A DNA stretch of 64,000 bases from Trichosporon coremiiforme (Eukaryota; Basidiomycota; Tremellomycetes; Trichosporonales; Trichosporonaceae). The notes below the pieces were generated by a model. The model was given only the letters and a program-made list of their open reading frames with translations. It ran no database searches and was not told the origin of the DNA. Positions 45,665 to 58,400 of the stretch are shown here, one piece after another. The stretch spans positions 2,129,092 through 2,193,091 of the forward strand of contig BCJJ01000003.1 in the NCBI GenBank assembly GCA_039545355.1, in the 5' to 3' direction. Numbering within the stretch: the first letter of the stretch is position 1; the number at the start of each line of letters is the position of its first letter. Made by a program: the position numbers and the translations under genes.

Positions 45665-45857
45665 GTCTTGAGACACCAAAGACAACTTGAAACAACCTCA
45701 AATGACAGCTACAATACGTGGACGGAGTTGTTCGACGTTCGAATCGTCATGATGATGATGGGTGAGGGGTATACGGCATTAGGGGCGTGGGTTGAGGCGT
45801 AGAGCTGGCTGACTACACACAAACTGTTGTTCTCTCTTGATATGCAAACTCGTTACC

Positions 45858-46821
45858 TCACAGCTGGATCGGCGTGAGTTGACGGACGACAGGAAGCCCG
45901 GTCGAAAGATCGGCGGCGGCGGCGGCTGAGTATCGTCAGCTACCGAATCACTGAACTGTTCAGCTTACCTTTGCTCCTCAGGCATATTGAGCACTCGCAC
46001 AGCTCGACGCGATCCAGGCTCGACGATCTTTTCGGAGGAAGAATCAGGCCGTCGTTGACAGGCACGATCTCGACACCGAGGGATCCGGGCATGATCTCGA
46101 GACTGGGGTTGGGGGACGAGTCTGGCGTCGAGTCGCCCAGGATGCTAGCGGCGGTAGCGCTCTCACAGCTGAGGCTTGGCGTGGGGGAGGGGAGGAGGCC
46201 GAGCTGGCGGGGCGACTGCAGGCTAATATTGCTCCTACGGCGGATCTTGTTGACCTGGGCATGTCCCAGGCTCCTGCTGTTCCTCTTGGTCTTGTCCTTG
46301 TCTGGCGGCGTGGGTGGGCGGTCGTTCTCATCGTGGACGGAGATCTGAGTGGCAGGGAGGTTGACAGTGTGCAAGCTCGGCGACGGCTGGCGGGGAACGT
46401 TGCGGAGGTCGAGCGAGCTGGGGCGGGACGAGAGCTGGCGCCCTTCCTCATCGCGCGCGGGCTCCTCGGGCGCGTGTGTTATGACGCTGAAGCCGGGCCA
46501 CTTGCGGCGCAGGATGCTCAGTGGCGACTTCATCGTTGCGCTGCGTCCGAGACCCTTCTTCGTCGCATTGCTTGGGGGGTGCTCGTCCGCTGGACTCGTC
46601 GGCGGCGGAAGGCCGTTGACGCTATCAGTCGAGTCCGCCCTGAAGGGCCATGGGCGGTCAATGGGCAGCAGCAGGCGGTCCTTCTTCTCGTCGACGGGGC
46701 CGATGGGAGACATTGACGGGATACGCGGCAGAGCGGGTGCTGCGCCCGGCGGCGTGGACGGTGACGTCCGGGTTGGGAGCGCAGCTAACGAGTGGCGGTG
46801 CGGCTTGTCGGCGGCCATCAT
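45858..46821 (-). CDS. Disordered Ser/Pro-rich protein, unknown
   Basis: Transcript order 46821-45969 and 45925-45858, 306 residues. Not recognised. Mostly Pro/Ser/Arg-rich with basic clusters (KKGLGRSATMKSPLSILRRKWPG) and SP/TP sites that could be kinase targets. Near the C-terminus comes LCECSICLRSK (two Cys-x2-Cys pairs overlapping, not a full finger), then AAAAADLSTGLPVVRQLTPIQL. The polyalanine is encoded by a GCC run starting at the splice acceptor. Upstream in-frame ATGs up to 47028 exist, but the added sequence is leader-like. Confidence 0.6.
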
Positions 46822-48223
46822 GGTGCAAGGAAGTTGGGTGGTGGGAGGAAAGCGAAGTGAGAGATGTCGAGAAGCTTTATGCGTCGATACCGAGTAAAGG
46901 AGGCGAGGGGAGGTGTCCATGTGGCTGGTGCGCCGAGTTGATACCGGACGGAGAAAGGTAGTGGTCGGGCGATTGCCAGGCGATGATCTCCAGCTTGGCG
47001 GGCGCGGTGTGAGGGTTGCGTGTCGCACAACGCCAAGCAGAGTAAGGCGCAGCTGGAGAAATACTACGACTTGGTGGCTGGAAGTTGGCTGTTGGGGTCT
47101 TGAGATACACAGGTGTTATCCAGACGAGACGTTAATGTGTCGCGGCCAGACGACTGTTGTGCGCCAAGTGGACCCGAATAGCTGAGAAGAGTTCAGCGTC
47201 AAGATTGAGAATGTTAGACGTGTGATCGGGTGATCCTCTCGAAAGCTCGGTCTCTCACTCGCACGGTCGCGCGAGCTGGATAGTTAAGTTGGTGCCGCGG
47301 GGTCGAGCCTGACCCAAGATTGATGCAGTGCGCTAAGTGATGCGCGAGGAGGCGGGGCTTGGGCGAGGCGGAAGTAGAGCCGAGCGGGGCAACGGAGGGG
47401 CTAAGGCGCAAGTAGCGGAGACCGGGGGACGAGCGCGAGCTTTGGTGCCTCCTGCGGGCTGAATGTTGAGTGAGGTGGTAGTCGGATTTGCAGATGACCT
47501 GGTACGGGGTGAGGAACGAGGGATACAGTAACAACCTGCCGCCTATATCAATGCCTCATAGCTCAATGCATTCGGCCGCCGGCACCGGCTGAATGACCGA
47601 CGTGCACGCAAATAATCTCGTACGGAGTAGGCCGAAAGCGATACATTGCAGCCAAGTTGCACCGCTCCGCGTTATCGAGCACCGCACCAAGCCTTCACCC
47701 TGGCCGCCCTGCACCGTGCGCCAACGCCAGCGTGGTTGAACTCGGCACCGGATCTGCCTGAAATGTACCGTGCACACATCCGCGTCGCCCCGCTGCGCCG
47801 CCGCGCCGCTGACCACTTGCGCAGTACGCAGTCAGCTTATTTTGTTGCGGGCATGGCGATCAGTGACAACGTCAGCGCGCTGCTGACTGTGCTGGACGGC
47901 CGTAATGCATCAGTGCGTCGGCGAGCTTACGGCACAGCCAATGAAGACTGATCGCCTGTGCCCGCATCGTGATATTTCGGCGTCTTCTTTTCCCCTCATC
48001 CCGGTGTGACATCACCGCCACTGAAAGCTTACTGGTGATAGCGCTATTATCTCTGCACAGCCTTGTTGGCAGCTCTTGAACCTTCTCTATTCAGCTCCGC
48101 ATTCCCAGCGGCGGTGCTGTTGGTGATAGAGAACAATATGCAGAGTTGCAAGGAATGCTACAAGAAAATGATGGTTCGGTGTTTACATGGCTGAGGCTCA
48201 CTCGACCTCGATTGGGCTTTCTT
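46822..48223. other. Intergenic region without supported genes
   Basis: It contains the promoter of the gene starting at 46821 and the region downstream of RAD18. A 101-codon frame at 47646-47951 (+) has no motif, no convincing leader and Arg/Ala composition typical of chance frames in GC-rich DNA. Confidence 0.5.
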
Positions 48224-49529
48224 TCAGCCGCCCTGCGACTTCCGCCGCTTGCGCTCAAGGATGTCTTGCCGAAGCCGCTCGAAGTCACTCTTGTGCTCAG
48301 CAGCGTACTTCTTCAGCCCGTCTGTCGTCTGCAGTGCCTCGACCTCATCATCCTTCCCCCGCTCCTTGTCCTTCTTGCGCGATGCCTCGGCCCGCTCCAA
48401 GTCGGCCCGCAGCTTGGACAGGGATGCTGGGTGCGACGAGTCCATGTTGGCGTTGTACGTGACCGTCCACTGTTGGAAGCGGGCTTCCAGTGCTGGCCGA
48501 TCGCCCGAAGTCGACAACTCGTATTTCTGGGTGTCAGTCACGGGCATTATCGCTTAGCTTACAGTGAGCAAGCCCTTCAAATCTGAAAGCGAGATCAAGC
48601 TGTAGTTAGGCTTCTTTATCCGAGTGAACTCGATCCTGCGCTGTTAGGTAGTCCAGTGCTTCTTGACCTACTCCTTTGCTTTCGCACTCCCTGATCCCGC
48701 GAACACGCGCTTCCAGTCGAGCTTCTGATTGCTCGAGCCCGTGGACGTCGGTTTCGGCTTCGGACACCCTCGATCAATGTGGCCGGGAATTGCAGCGATC
48801 TGCAACACGGCTCCACATAGTGGACACTCGCCCTCATCTGCACGTCAGCTTCAGAAATCGCGCAGCGAAGCTTACCAGACTCTGCCAGCTCGACAACGTC
48901 GTCATCGTCATCGTCTGACACACCTCGGCTCTCATGTGGTGATGATCGGGAGCTGCCTTCCCCGCGCGACTTCTTCGTCGGTGACCGTCGAGGAAGGCTG
49001 TTTCGTCGCTTCCGTGATGGCGGCGGCTGTACGAGATCCACAAGCTTTGGTCTTCCGTGTCAGCTGGTTTCCACACTATCAGCTTACCGAGCCTCCTCCC
49101 ACGCATCGCACATCTCCTCCAGGACGCGATTCCGTCGGATCGAGCCCTCGGTCTGCGGGTCGCTGCATGTTGGGCAGGCGGTCTTCTTCGTTGTTGACGC
49201 AAAAAAACCTCGAATACACTGTTAGGTCAGGTGAAGCTCCGAATGGCATCTTGAAGTCTTTGGTGACTCACCTTGGAGCAGAAGGAATGTCCGCACCCGA
49301 TACTGACGGGGTGATCGAAGAGCTCCTTGCAGATCGGGCACAGGAGAGCCTTGTCGAGGCGGCGGAGCTGCGGCTGGGACTCGGGAAAGGGCTTCGGCTC
49401 GACATCGGCCTGGAGCAAGGGGTGGTTAAGGTCCATTGCGGAGGACAGACACGAGGCGCAGGCGTCGGCTCGACGAGAGGAGTTGGGAGTGCTTGTTTGT
49501 GCAAGCGCGACGAACGGTGAGCCAGACAT
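48224..49529 (-). CDS. RAD18: E3 ubiquitin ligase Rad18 (RING, UBZ, SAP)
   Basis: Six exons in transcript order: 49529-49272, 49218-49088, 49051-48876, 48837-48672, 48635-48563 and 48526-48224, giving 368 residues. A RING finger begins near residue 64: CPICKELFDHPVSIGCGHSFC joined to CIRGFF...CPTC. A basic nuclear-type stretch follows (SRKRRNSLPRRSPTKKSRG), then an acidic DDDDDD tract. A UBZ4-type zinc finger (CPLCGAVLQ...GHIDRGC) lies near 190-213. A SAP motif (ISLSDLKGLLTKYEL...DRPALEARFQQW) comes next, then a charged C-terminal helix. With Rad6 it monoubiquitinates PCNA at stalled forks for post-replication repair. The exon 3 acceptor is CTGACACGGAAG; the competing AAAG four bases later would shift the frame. 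Confidence 0.94.
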
Positions 49530-49879
49530 TGCGATTTCTCGTCGCGTGACGCGTCTGAGACTGGGCAGTGGCCAATCTGCACCCGCTGCATTAGACCTTC
49601 ATTACCACCTCCACAATAGTCTGCAGGTGACGTAACCTAATGTTTGTTTGTAATGTGCAGGTCAGCCTTGGAACGCCACGTGCAGCCGCAAGTTGATAAT
49701 CTCGGATGAACCCTGAAACGATAGAGGACCCAAAATGTCGGGCACGGCACGCATCGCTCTGGAACGCCGACACAGCACGCGTAGACAGCAGGAGGAAGGA
49801 AGACGCTTCGTGGAACGACACATTAGCTTACAAACTGTACACACCGCTATCCCACATCGACCATCATTCCATCGCGGCC
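49530..49879. other. Divergent promoter between RAD18 and GCS1
   Basis: 350 bp, no coding region supported. The short frames at 49706 and 49735 have no motif. Confidence 0.5.
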
Positions 49880-51448
49880 ATGGCGGACGGTGGGCTTTCA
49901 TATCCGTATGCAACTGACAGCAGGTGGCTCGACATGGAGCTTCTATTTGGCGGTGTTCTTCACCGTGCTCTTCTGCGTCGTGTGGACAATCACTCTGAAC
50001 GGATGGCGCGTAGCGTGGGTGTCTTAGCTACCACCGTTCTCGGTAGAGCTGACTCCCAGACGGTCACGTTACGGTAAGCGAGCGGTGTCGTCGCGGCTGG
50101 ACCGGATGCCCGAGGCGTCGGTGCCGGGTGTGACGATCATCCGGCCGCTGTGCGGACTCGATAACAACATGTTCAACACGCTCGAGTCAATGATGCGCCT
50201 CGACTATCCCAACTACGAGGTGATCTTTGCGCTGCAGGATCATAACGATGAGGCGCTCCCCGTTGTGCGCATGGTCATGGACAAGAACCCGGACGTCGAC
50301 GCGCGTGTCATTATCAGTGAGTGCCTCTTTCTTCCCTCACGACCTCGGTTGTCGGGGGATAAACTCCGCGCTCGAGACTGGCTCCGCTGACACACCGACA
50401 GACCCCGAGAAGGTCGGCGTGAACCCCAAGGTCAACAACCTGATGGCGCCGTTCCGAGAGGCGAAGCACGACCTGCTGTGGGTTGTCGACGCCACAATCG
50501 CGGTGACGCCGGGCGTGCTGGGCCGGATGGTCGAGGCGTTCCTCGACTCGCCCGACCAGACGACCAACATCAACGACGTAGAGTCCCATCCCTTAATTGC
50601 TGACGAGGAGCGCCCGCCGCCGACCGCCGGCCAGGTCGGTCTCGTCCACCAGGTCCCTTACGCCGTGGTCTACGAGAAGACATGGGGAAGTCTCATCGAG
50701 CAGGCGTACCTGAACTCGACGCACGCGAAGATGTACCTCAGCATTGTGAGTACGAAGGGAGGAAAGCACAGCTGCGTCTTCGAGGCTGGTAAGCTGACGC
50801 CAGAACGCGGTCGCGATCGAGTCCTGCGTCGTGGGCAAGTCGTGCATGTACTCGCGCAGCAACATCGACGACATCGTGACGCCCTCCCCGACACTCCGCA
50901 AGCTCGACCCGCCGCCAAAGGGTTTGGCAGGTTTCGGCCCCTTCATGGCCGAGGACAACATGATCGCGCTCTCGATCTGGCACGATCTGAAGCTGAAGCA
51001 CCGCATGGTGCCCGACGTAGCGCTGGACTTTCTCGGCGCCCTCGACGTGCGGGGCTACATCGACCGACGGGCGCGCTGGATCCGCGTCCGCAAAATGATG
51101 ACGCTGCCCGCCACGCTGCTGGAGCCATTCACCGAGTCCATCGTTGCTGGGATTTATGGCGCCTGGGCGTTCAGGAGGCTGACGCACGGCGCGATTCCGG
51201 GCTGGCTCTTTTTCGTGCTGAACGAGGTGCTGTGGCTCCTCGTCGACCTGGATGTAAGGAGAAACCTCGCGACGAACGTGAGGCACATTGGCCCACAACC
51301 CACCACGGCGGCGTTCGTTGCCGCCTGGGCCGCGAGAGAGCTCCTCGCCCTCCCGATCTGGACGTATGCCATGCTTGGGTCCACGGTCATGTGGCGCGGG
51401 AACAGGTACAAGATCCTGGCGAGTGGCGAGGCTCGGCGTGTCGATTAG
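49880..51448 (+). CDS. GCS1: Ceramide glucosyltransferase (glucosylceramide synthase, GT21)
   Basis: Exons 49880-49889, 49924-50014, 50060-50316, 50402-50745 and 50804-51448 give 448 residues. An N-terminal membrane helix (FYLAVFFTVLFCVVW) is followed by the GT-A domain: GVTIIRPLCGLDNNMFNTLES, YEVIFALQDHNDEA, VGVNPKVNNLM, LLWVVDATIAV (catalytic-site Asp), the MAEDNMIA acid, and RRARW as the (Q/R)xxRW motif. C-terminal membrane helices complete the GT21 layout. It transfers glucose from UDP-glucose to ceramide at the Golgi/ER. Glucosylceramide supports hyphal growth and virulence in relatives such as Cryptococcus. Intron 2 uses GTGGGT as donor. That choice keeps the frame and gives VARSRYGKRA; alternatives lead to a stop or a non-consensus donor. 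Confidence 0.94.
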
Positions 51449-51574
51449 TGCTCGACACGTCACTCCCCACGAGAGGATCGGGATGCCTAGAACTGTACGC
51501 ACCCACTTTCTCGTAGTCATAGATCTATCTCATGCAGTAATATAGTATACAGATTCTGGCTTCGCTAGATTTAA

Positions 51575-54500
51575 CTACATGTGCTGCTCGTCCGCGCCCA
51601 GCAGCCACCCGACACCCTTCACGAGTGCGCGGCGGCCCATGTCGGCCGCAGCGTCCACGTCCGCGACAAGGCCGCCGCGCACATCGCCATTGTCCTTCTC
51701 CTCGCCCTGTGCCGGAGAGCCAGTGAAGGAACGGAGGTTGGAGCCGAAGTCCATCGCGAGCTTGGCTGCGCGCGCCGCGCGTCGACTGCCAAGGACGCGC
51801 TGGTCGTCCTCCTGTCCCTGCCCTCCGAACCCAAAGCCAGCGGCGCTCATGGCACTGCCGCTCATGGCACCGAGTCCCGATCCAAGGCCAGACGCAACGC
51901 TGCCAATGCCACTGCTGAGGGACGAGGCGGTGAATCCGCTTCCGGACTCGGCGGGCGGCTCGAGCAGCTTCGGGTTGTTAACCACGAGCTGCTCCGCGCT
52001 CCGCCACATGGGGAGGATAGCGCTGACTTCTTCGGGCGGGCAGAGCGCTATCGCCTGCGCGAGCATGCCGATGCGGTCGGGGATGTTGTGGTATTCGCTC
52101 TGCCGGCCCAGGGCGAGGCAGGAGCGCCACGTTACCTGCCGGATCATGCTGGCTTCCGTTGCTGGGTCACGGACTGGCGGCTCGAAGCCGCTGATGTCCG
52201 AGCGCATGCTTGCGCGGCTGACTTGACGGCTCAACGAAGCGCGGCTTCCCGGCCTCGGCGGTGCGACAGGAGCCGCCTCGAGCTCGGGTTCGGCCATGTC
52301 CGTCAGAATACCGATATAGTCGCGTGCGACCTCCCACTCCTCGTTGCTGATCGCCGAGTCGCACAGCATGCCGTACACTTGCGCTTGGGCGACCTTGTCG
52401 TCGCGGTAGCCGAGCTTCTCGACAAGCTCGAGAATGATCGGCGTGTGCTTGTAGATGTCGTCAGACGTAGACACAATGCGCTCGATGAGGACGAGCTTGT
52501 TTGGCGTGAAGCTGGTTGTCAGCTACAACGCAACGTGCCCCTCAGCTGGGGAAGGGTAAACGTACCGAATCTCGGACGGCGTCATGCCGCTCAGCGCCTT
52601 GAAGGTCGTCAGGCGCGACGTGGCCTCGATGAACTCTTTCTCGCGCTTGATGGCCGGCGTCTCAGCGCCATACACGCCGAGACAGTCGTAGGCAAGCTTC
52701 ATGTCACCAGTGTGGATGTTGCCCGTCTCAGCACGCATGAAGAACTCGCGCGATGTCTTGAGTACCGCGTCCTCGAGGTCCTGCGACGTGAAGTAGCCCT
52801 CGGGCTTGAGCGTCTTAACGACCTTCTTCGACACCTGGATGTCTCATTGTCAGCTGAGTACATGACATGAACAACTCACTGCCTGCGGCCAGAAGACCGG
52901 AGAGGAAGACGGACATCATCTCCTCACGGGAGAGCTCGCCGAGCGCGCCGCCCTTCATGATGTTGCTCTCGTCCCCGCGGCCCTGGAGGCGGACCATGTC
53001 CTGCCAGAGATCGAGCCACATGCGCTCAGACGAGTTGCTCGAGTTGACCTGCTTGCGGACGAGCTTCTCCGCGAGGCGGTGCTGCTCCTCGTGGTCGTAG
53101 GCGAACTGCAGCAGCTCACGCAGGTAGATGTTGAGGTTCCACTTGTTGAGGATCTCGCCGCTCTCGAGGTCGAGGTCGAGGATGTCGATCGCCTTGGAGA
53201 GCGAGGAAAACGGCAGCGGGCGGAAGAACATGAACAGATCCTTTGGCGCGTGCATCGACTGGTGCGACGTCGAGGGCTTCATGAAGCTCGCGATCGACTC
53301 GAGCGTCGTGGCGACGGCCTCGCTGTCGAGCTCCTTGTCGCCAGTGGACGAGTCCTCCCACACCGGCAGGCACTCGAAGATGGCCGACATCGTGCCCCAC
53401 GCATTCAAGGCGTCGCTTCCATACAGGATAGCGAGCGCTAGGCGCGCGACAGCCTGGTCGTCCTTGATCAGCCGCTGGTGCATCGGCATCGTAGCCTTGG
53501 AAGACTCGAAGCACGGCAGCGCGAGCGACAGGGGCAGCTCCAAAATCGCACTGAAGAGCATCCGCTCAACGAGGTCCGGGTCGTTGTTCCCCGCTCGCTC
53601 CGACCGGCTCTGTAGCACGTACAGGTACGGCAGGACGAGTCGTTTGATGTCGTCCACGATCGACGCCTGCGACGAGTTGGACAGGTAGGCGCGCACAATC
53701 GTGTCCTCGCTCGCCTTCTTCCACAGCTCGAGCGACCAGTCCTCCTGCTGTTGCGGCGCTAATCCAGAGTCGTAGATCAGGCGACTCAGTAGCGACAAAT
53801 CCTCGCCGATGATGTCCAGGCCCGATACGCTTAGCGCCGCGCCATGCTGCACCCACGCCAGCTGCGCGTCCAGGAGTCCCAGCTCATCCAGCGTCATCAC
53901 GCGGTGCTGGTACCACGACGAAAGCGCCTCGTCCGAGAGCGGTTCGCGCTGTGCTGTCGGCAGAAGATCATGCGGTAGCGGGTTGCTCGCTTCCATTCCG
54001 TACTGTGGCCGGAGGACGTCGAGGAAGGAGACCTCTGTCGGCGTAGCGTTCGGCGGCCACTGCGACTTCTCTCCGTCTGTGAAGGACGCAGGCAGAAGGG
54101 CCTGCATGTCTTCCGTTGCCGGCGACACCCAGCCAGGCACGCTCTCAATGATGGAGAGCCGGTATGGCCAGATCTCCGCCGAATGCCGCTGACACACGAT
54201 CCGTAGCGCCTTCATGTGCGCGGCGGTCGCGAGTCCGAGGGCCGAAAGCACAATGTCCTGGAGCACAAATGACGCAGCGTCTATCGGCGGCTCGACCTGG
54301 ATCATGGACTGAGCACGGGACTGCGGTCTCGGTGGCTGTGGCTCTGGCTCGAGGTCGTTCTCCACCCATGGATCGTCTAGCCCGGCGTCCTCGTCATCGG
54401 CCTGCGCCCACGGATCGTCCAAATCGATATCGGCTGACTGGCCAGACGGCTCTCGCGATTTCGGTTTCGGTGTTCGTGGAGCGTAGAAGGCGTCAAAAGT

Positions 54501-54959
54501 GTCGATTCGTCTCCGCGCCTCTCGGAGGACGGCGAGACAGTGCACGGTAGCTATCCTTGCCTGGTCGGTGCCGAGAACAGCCTCGGCGGCCGCACGTACG
54601 TCCTTGGGGTTGTATTGGGCCCATCCCTCCGCGTTGTTGTTTCGGTGCACATGCTCCGCCTCGAGGCGCGAGCGCACGTCGTCCTCGAACTGCTTGGCCT
54701 CGGCCGCGCCTGCTTCTTCGCCGACTTCGATAATCTGGCGCAGTACAACCTGGTCATAAAACTTGCCGCTCAGGACCAGGTTCGCACACGTCACCAGCCG
54801 TATCGCTGCCGAAAGCGATGCGAGTGAGCTCAACAGGAGGGGAAGAGGTAGCTGGTGCGGTGATGCCTTCAGAAGCTGTTCGGGCGTCATGGATGTTGAG
54901 GCAGAGGCGGTCGACATGACACTCGCCGGTCGCGATGGCTGGTCGCCCGGTGTTGCCAT
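51575..54959 (-). CDS. SEC39: Sec39-domain (Dsl1/NRZ tethering complex) protein
   Basis: Transcript order 54959-52880, 52842-52566 and 52511-51575, 1097 residues. It is an all-helical solenoid with the Sec39 pattern: a repeated helical body, and near residue 750 DCLGVYGAETPAIKREKEFIEATSRLTTF, then TPSEIRFTPNKLVLIERIV. The C-terminal 200 residues include a Gly/Ser-rich linker and a conserved-looking terminal helix. Sec39 acts with Dsl1 and Tip20 as the ER receptor for COPI vesicles. The protein is longer than yeast Sec39 (about 700). The start at 54959 (MATPGDQPSRPAS) is preferred to the in-frame ATG at 55007. A 429-codon frame on the opposite strand at 51581-52870 is a shadow of this gene's codon bias. 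Confidence 0.82.
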
Positions 54960-55451
54960 CCTTGTCGGTCGTCGGATCTCGTTGCTGATAGTAATGTTCC
55001 AGCTCACCTCCGAACCTACGATCCACTTGTCATCGATGAACGCATCATCGCGTGTAGCTTATTTGACCCTCCCTTACCTGTGTGACCATAATCCCACGGT
55101 CGTTTCGATTCGCGACTGACTTCTGGTCAAAGGGTGGGCGCAGACAGAGCCCCCGTAATGTCGAGACGCTTGCAACCGTGCATGACAGTCCCATTGCATT
55201 AGGTTCATGTGGATTATGTACATACTGGTAAATACTTGCAGAAGTGTGTGCTGGAGTGGATTGGAATCTAAGGAAGACACACGACAAGCGATGGACTGTG
55301 CGGGAGAGGGCATTACATGGAGAACTTGGTGATTGGTGAAGAAAACTTGCTTGTTGTAGTGGTAGTAATGTCTTGGGTATATAGAGTCGACCACCTATGA
55401 GTCGTGCACAAATCTAGCTTCAAAAAACAACTGTACTTAAGCAATGAGAGC
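54960..55451. other. Intergenic between SEC39 start and KIN4 3' end
   Basis: The part at 55180-55440 is AT-richer and likely the kinase 3' UTR. The rest is the SEC39 promoter. No gene. Confidence 0.5.
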
Positions 55452-58400
55452 TCAGTGGGTCAGCGTCTCACAGCGCTCGACAACCGTCTGATAAATGAAC
55501 TTGAAGCTCCACACGCTTCCCCGCAACCTCTTGATGCTCAGCAGGTACAGGCCATGCAAGTTCTTGATCCTGCACAGCTCGACAGCAAACCGCACCTCGT
55601 CGCCGTTGTCGATGGCGTGTTCCCCGTAAAGGGGTTCAGGCAGCGGGCCGAGGGAAGGTGACTGCACACCTGAGTTGTTGACCGAATTGAGGAGGTCGGA
55701 TTCGCTGCGAGCCAGGACGGAGGAGTGCTGGGACGAGTAGGAGCTGCCACGACGCAGAAGCATCCCCTTCAGTCCTCCGAGCCCGCCGCCACTGCTGCTC
55801 GAGGTGGAGGGTACTCCGCGTCCCTCGGATCGATTAGCGGCAGCTGCCGAAACCAGGGAGAACGCGCCCGACGATAAACCGGTAGTAGCGCCCGCCTTGC
55901 GTCGACGCACACGCGTACAGCGCAGACGGAAGTCGGCCTCCTGCTTGACCTCGATGCCCATTCCGTGAAGGACACGGAGAACCTCCTCCATGATCTCCGC
56001 GGGAGAGTGCGAACTGAGGGCCGACTGGTCGACAAGGCCCGTGTGGACGCGCAGCTTGTTCTCGTCGGCAGACAACGGCGCCGAAGAGTCATGGCCGCGC
56101 TTTTCAGCAGCTTGCCGGGCAGAGATGAGCGCTGGTGATCCATTCGTCGAATCCTTCGACAGCGAGGACGGGACATGTTGAGACTTGGAACGCGTTGGAA
56201 CAACTCTGTTCGGGTTCAACATCACCTTGTCGTCAATGTTCGATATGTTATTGACAGGAGCGAGGGGGATGCGAGCTTCCGGCTTGGGCTTATCGTCATC
56301 ATTGACCGCAACGGAGGCTGGAGCAGCGGCGGGGGAGCTCTCATGAATGACGATAGCGGGGCTGGGGCTTGCAGCCTCGAGCTTCGCGCTAGGCTCGGCG
56401 GTAGCGAGTCGATCAGTAGACGACTTAGATCGCGTCGACACGGTCGGCGTCGTCAATACCCGGTCGGCGCTGGTCGACGGCCGCGAGGTAGATGCGACGC
56501 GTTCCGTGTTCCTTTCCAGGGTCATGGACTGGCGACCACTGTAGGTCGGATCCGCAACACCTGTAGTCTTGATGTTGTGTAAGGTGTCCTTAGCAGTCGA
56601 CTTGCGGCGGAACCAATCCATAACTCTCTTAGCCGTGCTTGTCGAGGTTGGACGAGCGGTGTCGGCATCGACAGTGACAGCAGAGGTCGAGCTACGCTGA
56701 TCGTGCGAGGCGGGGTGAATTCCATGCTGGCCGATGACGGGCGATGACGTTGATGAGCCCGAGAAGTCTGTGGCAGTCGCAGCTTCCTCGGGCGATAAGA
56801 GAAGAGTCCTGGGACGCTGCCTGGAGTTGGAGTCCCTCATGCTCTCAGAAACGTTGCGCTGACGCGGAGGCTGGGCGACCGAGAAGCTCCGGCCGTGGCC
56901 CTGGGACCAAGTACGCTGGGAAGTGCGGGCGGGGCTCGCACCATCCTTGGGCAGCTCGGAAGGCGTTCCCTGACCGAGTAGCTTAGCGAGGCTGAACTTG
57001 TCAAGTGATAAGCCCTTGCGCGATCGGGCAGGTCGCTTGCGACCTTGCTGCGACTGAGTCCTCTCAGGCTCCGGGGTCTTGTTGACGCTCGTGGTTGTCT
57101 CAGAGGGGGCGGCGCTCGGCTCGGCCAAGGTTTCTTCGGGCTCTGGATGGTCCTGCGGAGACTTGTCGGGTGTCGCAGCTCCCGGGGGAAGCTTGGCGTG
57201 GGGCCGGGAGGTCGAAGGCACACGCTGGGGTACCTCGGTGCGGGGAGTGCAGGGAGTGATGATCTGGTCAGGCTCGGCAGAGATCTGACGAGGAGTGGAA
57301 GGCGAGAAAGGAGGAATGGGGCTGCTTCCCTCAGCCATAACCGCATCACCATTCTCGCTCTCACGCGATCGCTTTGAAGGGGTGGAAGGCGGCAGAGCCG
57401 GGGGAGCACTCTGTGACTGCGGAGGCGCGTCCGGGTCGACAACGGGAAGCGTTGTAACAACGGGCGGGACTTCGGCGTCGGGAGCATCGCTGGAGGCAAG
57501 CGGCATCTCAACGTCTGACAACTGGCGCTTCGCCACCTTGGGGGTCTCCACCGCAGGAGAAACAGTCGCCGTCGGCACTTCAACATCGGCGTGCTGCTCA
57601 GCCTCGGGTTCAGGCTCAGACATCCTGGTGTCCTCAGCCTCTGTCGCTGATGACTCTACGTCCATGTCGTTGGACCGCGGTTCATCAATCTGCTGCGCAT
57701 CGATCTGCTTGGGAGGCGTGACCGGGATGCTCGTGGTCGACGGTGATCGGTCCTCAGACATGCCTTCCGCCACGGCTGCGTCGCCAGCGGCGAATTGGGC
57801 CTGGACACGGTTCCACATGTCGCTACCATAGTCGACCTGGATGGTGTGTCGATTGGAAGCCGCAGGCACAGCAACCCGGGAGGACTCCGGAGAGGCTCTC
57901 GGCATGACAATCTCCTGAGCCATAGCGTTGTCCGAGTAGTTGACCGACTCAGGACGTGGCTTGGGAGGCGTTCGCTGGGTGCGAGCACGAGTGGGCAATA
58001 TGTCCTGAGGCACAGGTGCAGCCACTGCGGGATGATCCAAGCGCTGTTGTTGCAAGAGGTGCTGCTGCTGTTGATAAAGAACGTCAGGTTCGTAGACCGC
58101 GACGCCAGGAGGCACGCTCGTACGTCCTCCAGCGTTGTACAGGTACTCTGGCATGGTCGAGGTTGAGGGCAGAGCACTGCGGTGCCGGGCATGGTCCTTC
58201 GTGCGCCTCTGGTCGAACATGTTGCCTCCACTGCTGCCCATTGCGGCCTGGCTGCGAGCTAAGGCCTTTGCAAGCTTGGCCTCTTGCTGCAGTCGGCGCC
58301 GCTGGGCGAGATCACGCTTGGCCATGTGGCTCTTTCGCAGCATGTTCTCCGAGAAGATCCGCTCGTGGTCCTCGATGGTCCGCTCGAAGAGCGCACGATG

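Noticed and set aside
45725..45760. GTTCGACGTTCGAATC resembling a tRNA B box
   Set aside because: No A box, acceptor stem or anticodon arm could be built around it; it lies in a 3' UTR between convergent genes.
47646..47951. Possible small gene on the + strand in the 47-48 kb gap
   Set aside because: No recognisable motif, no splice-supported extension, composition typical of chance frames.
51581..52870. 429-codon open frame on the + strand across SEC39
   Set aside because: Shadow of the minus-strand coding sequence. No motif, no promoter, and it crosses the real introns.
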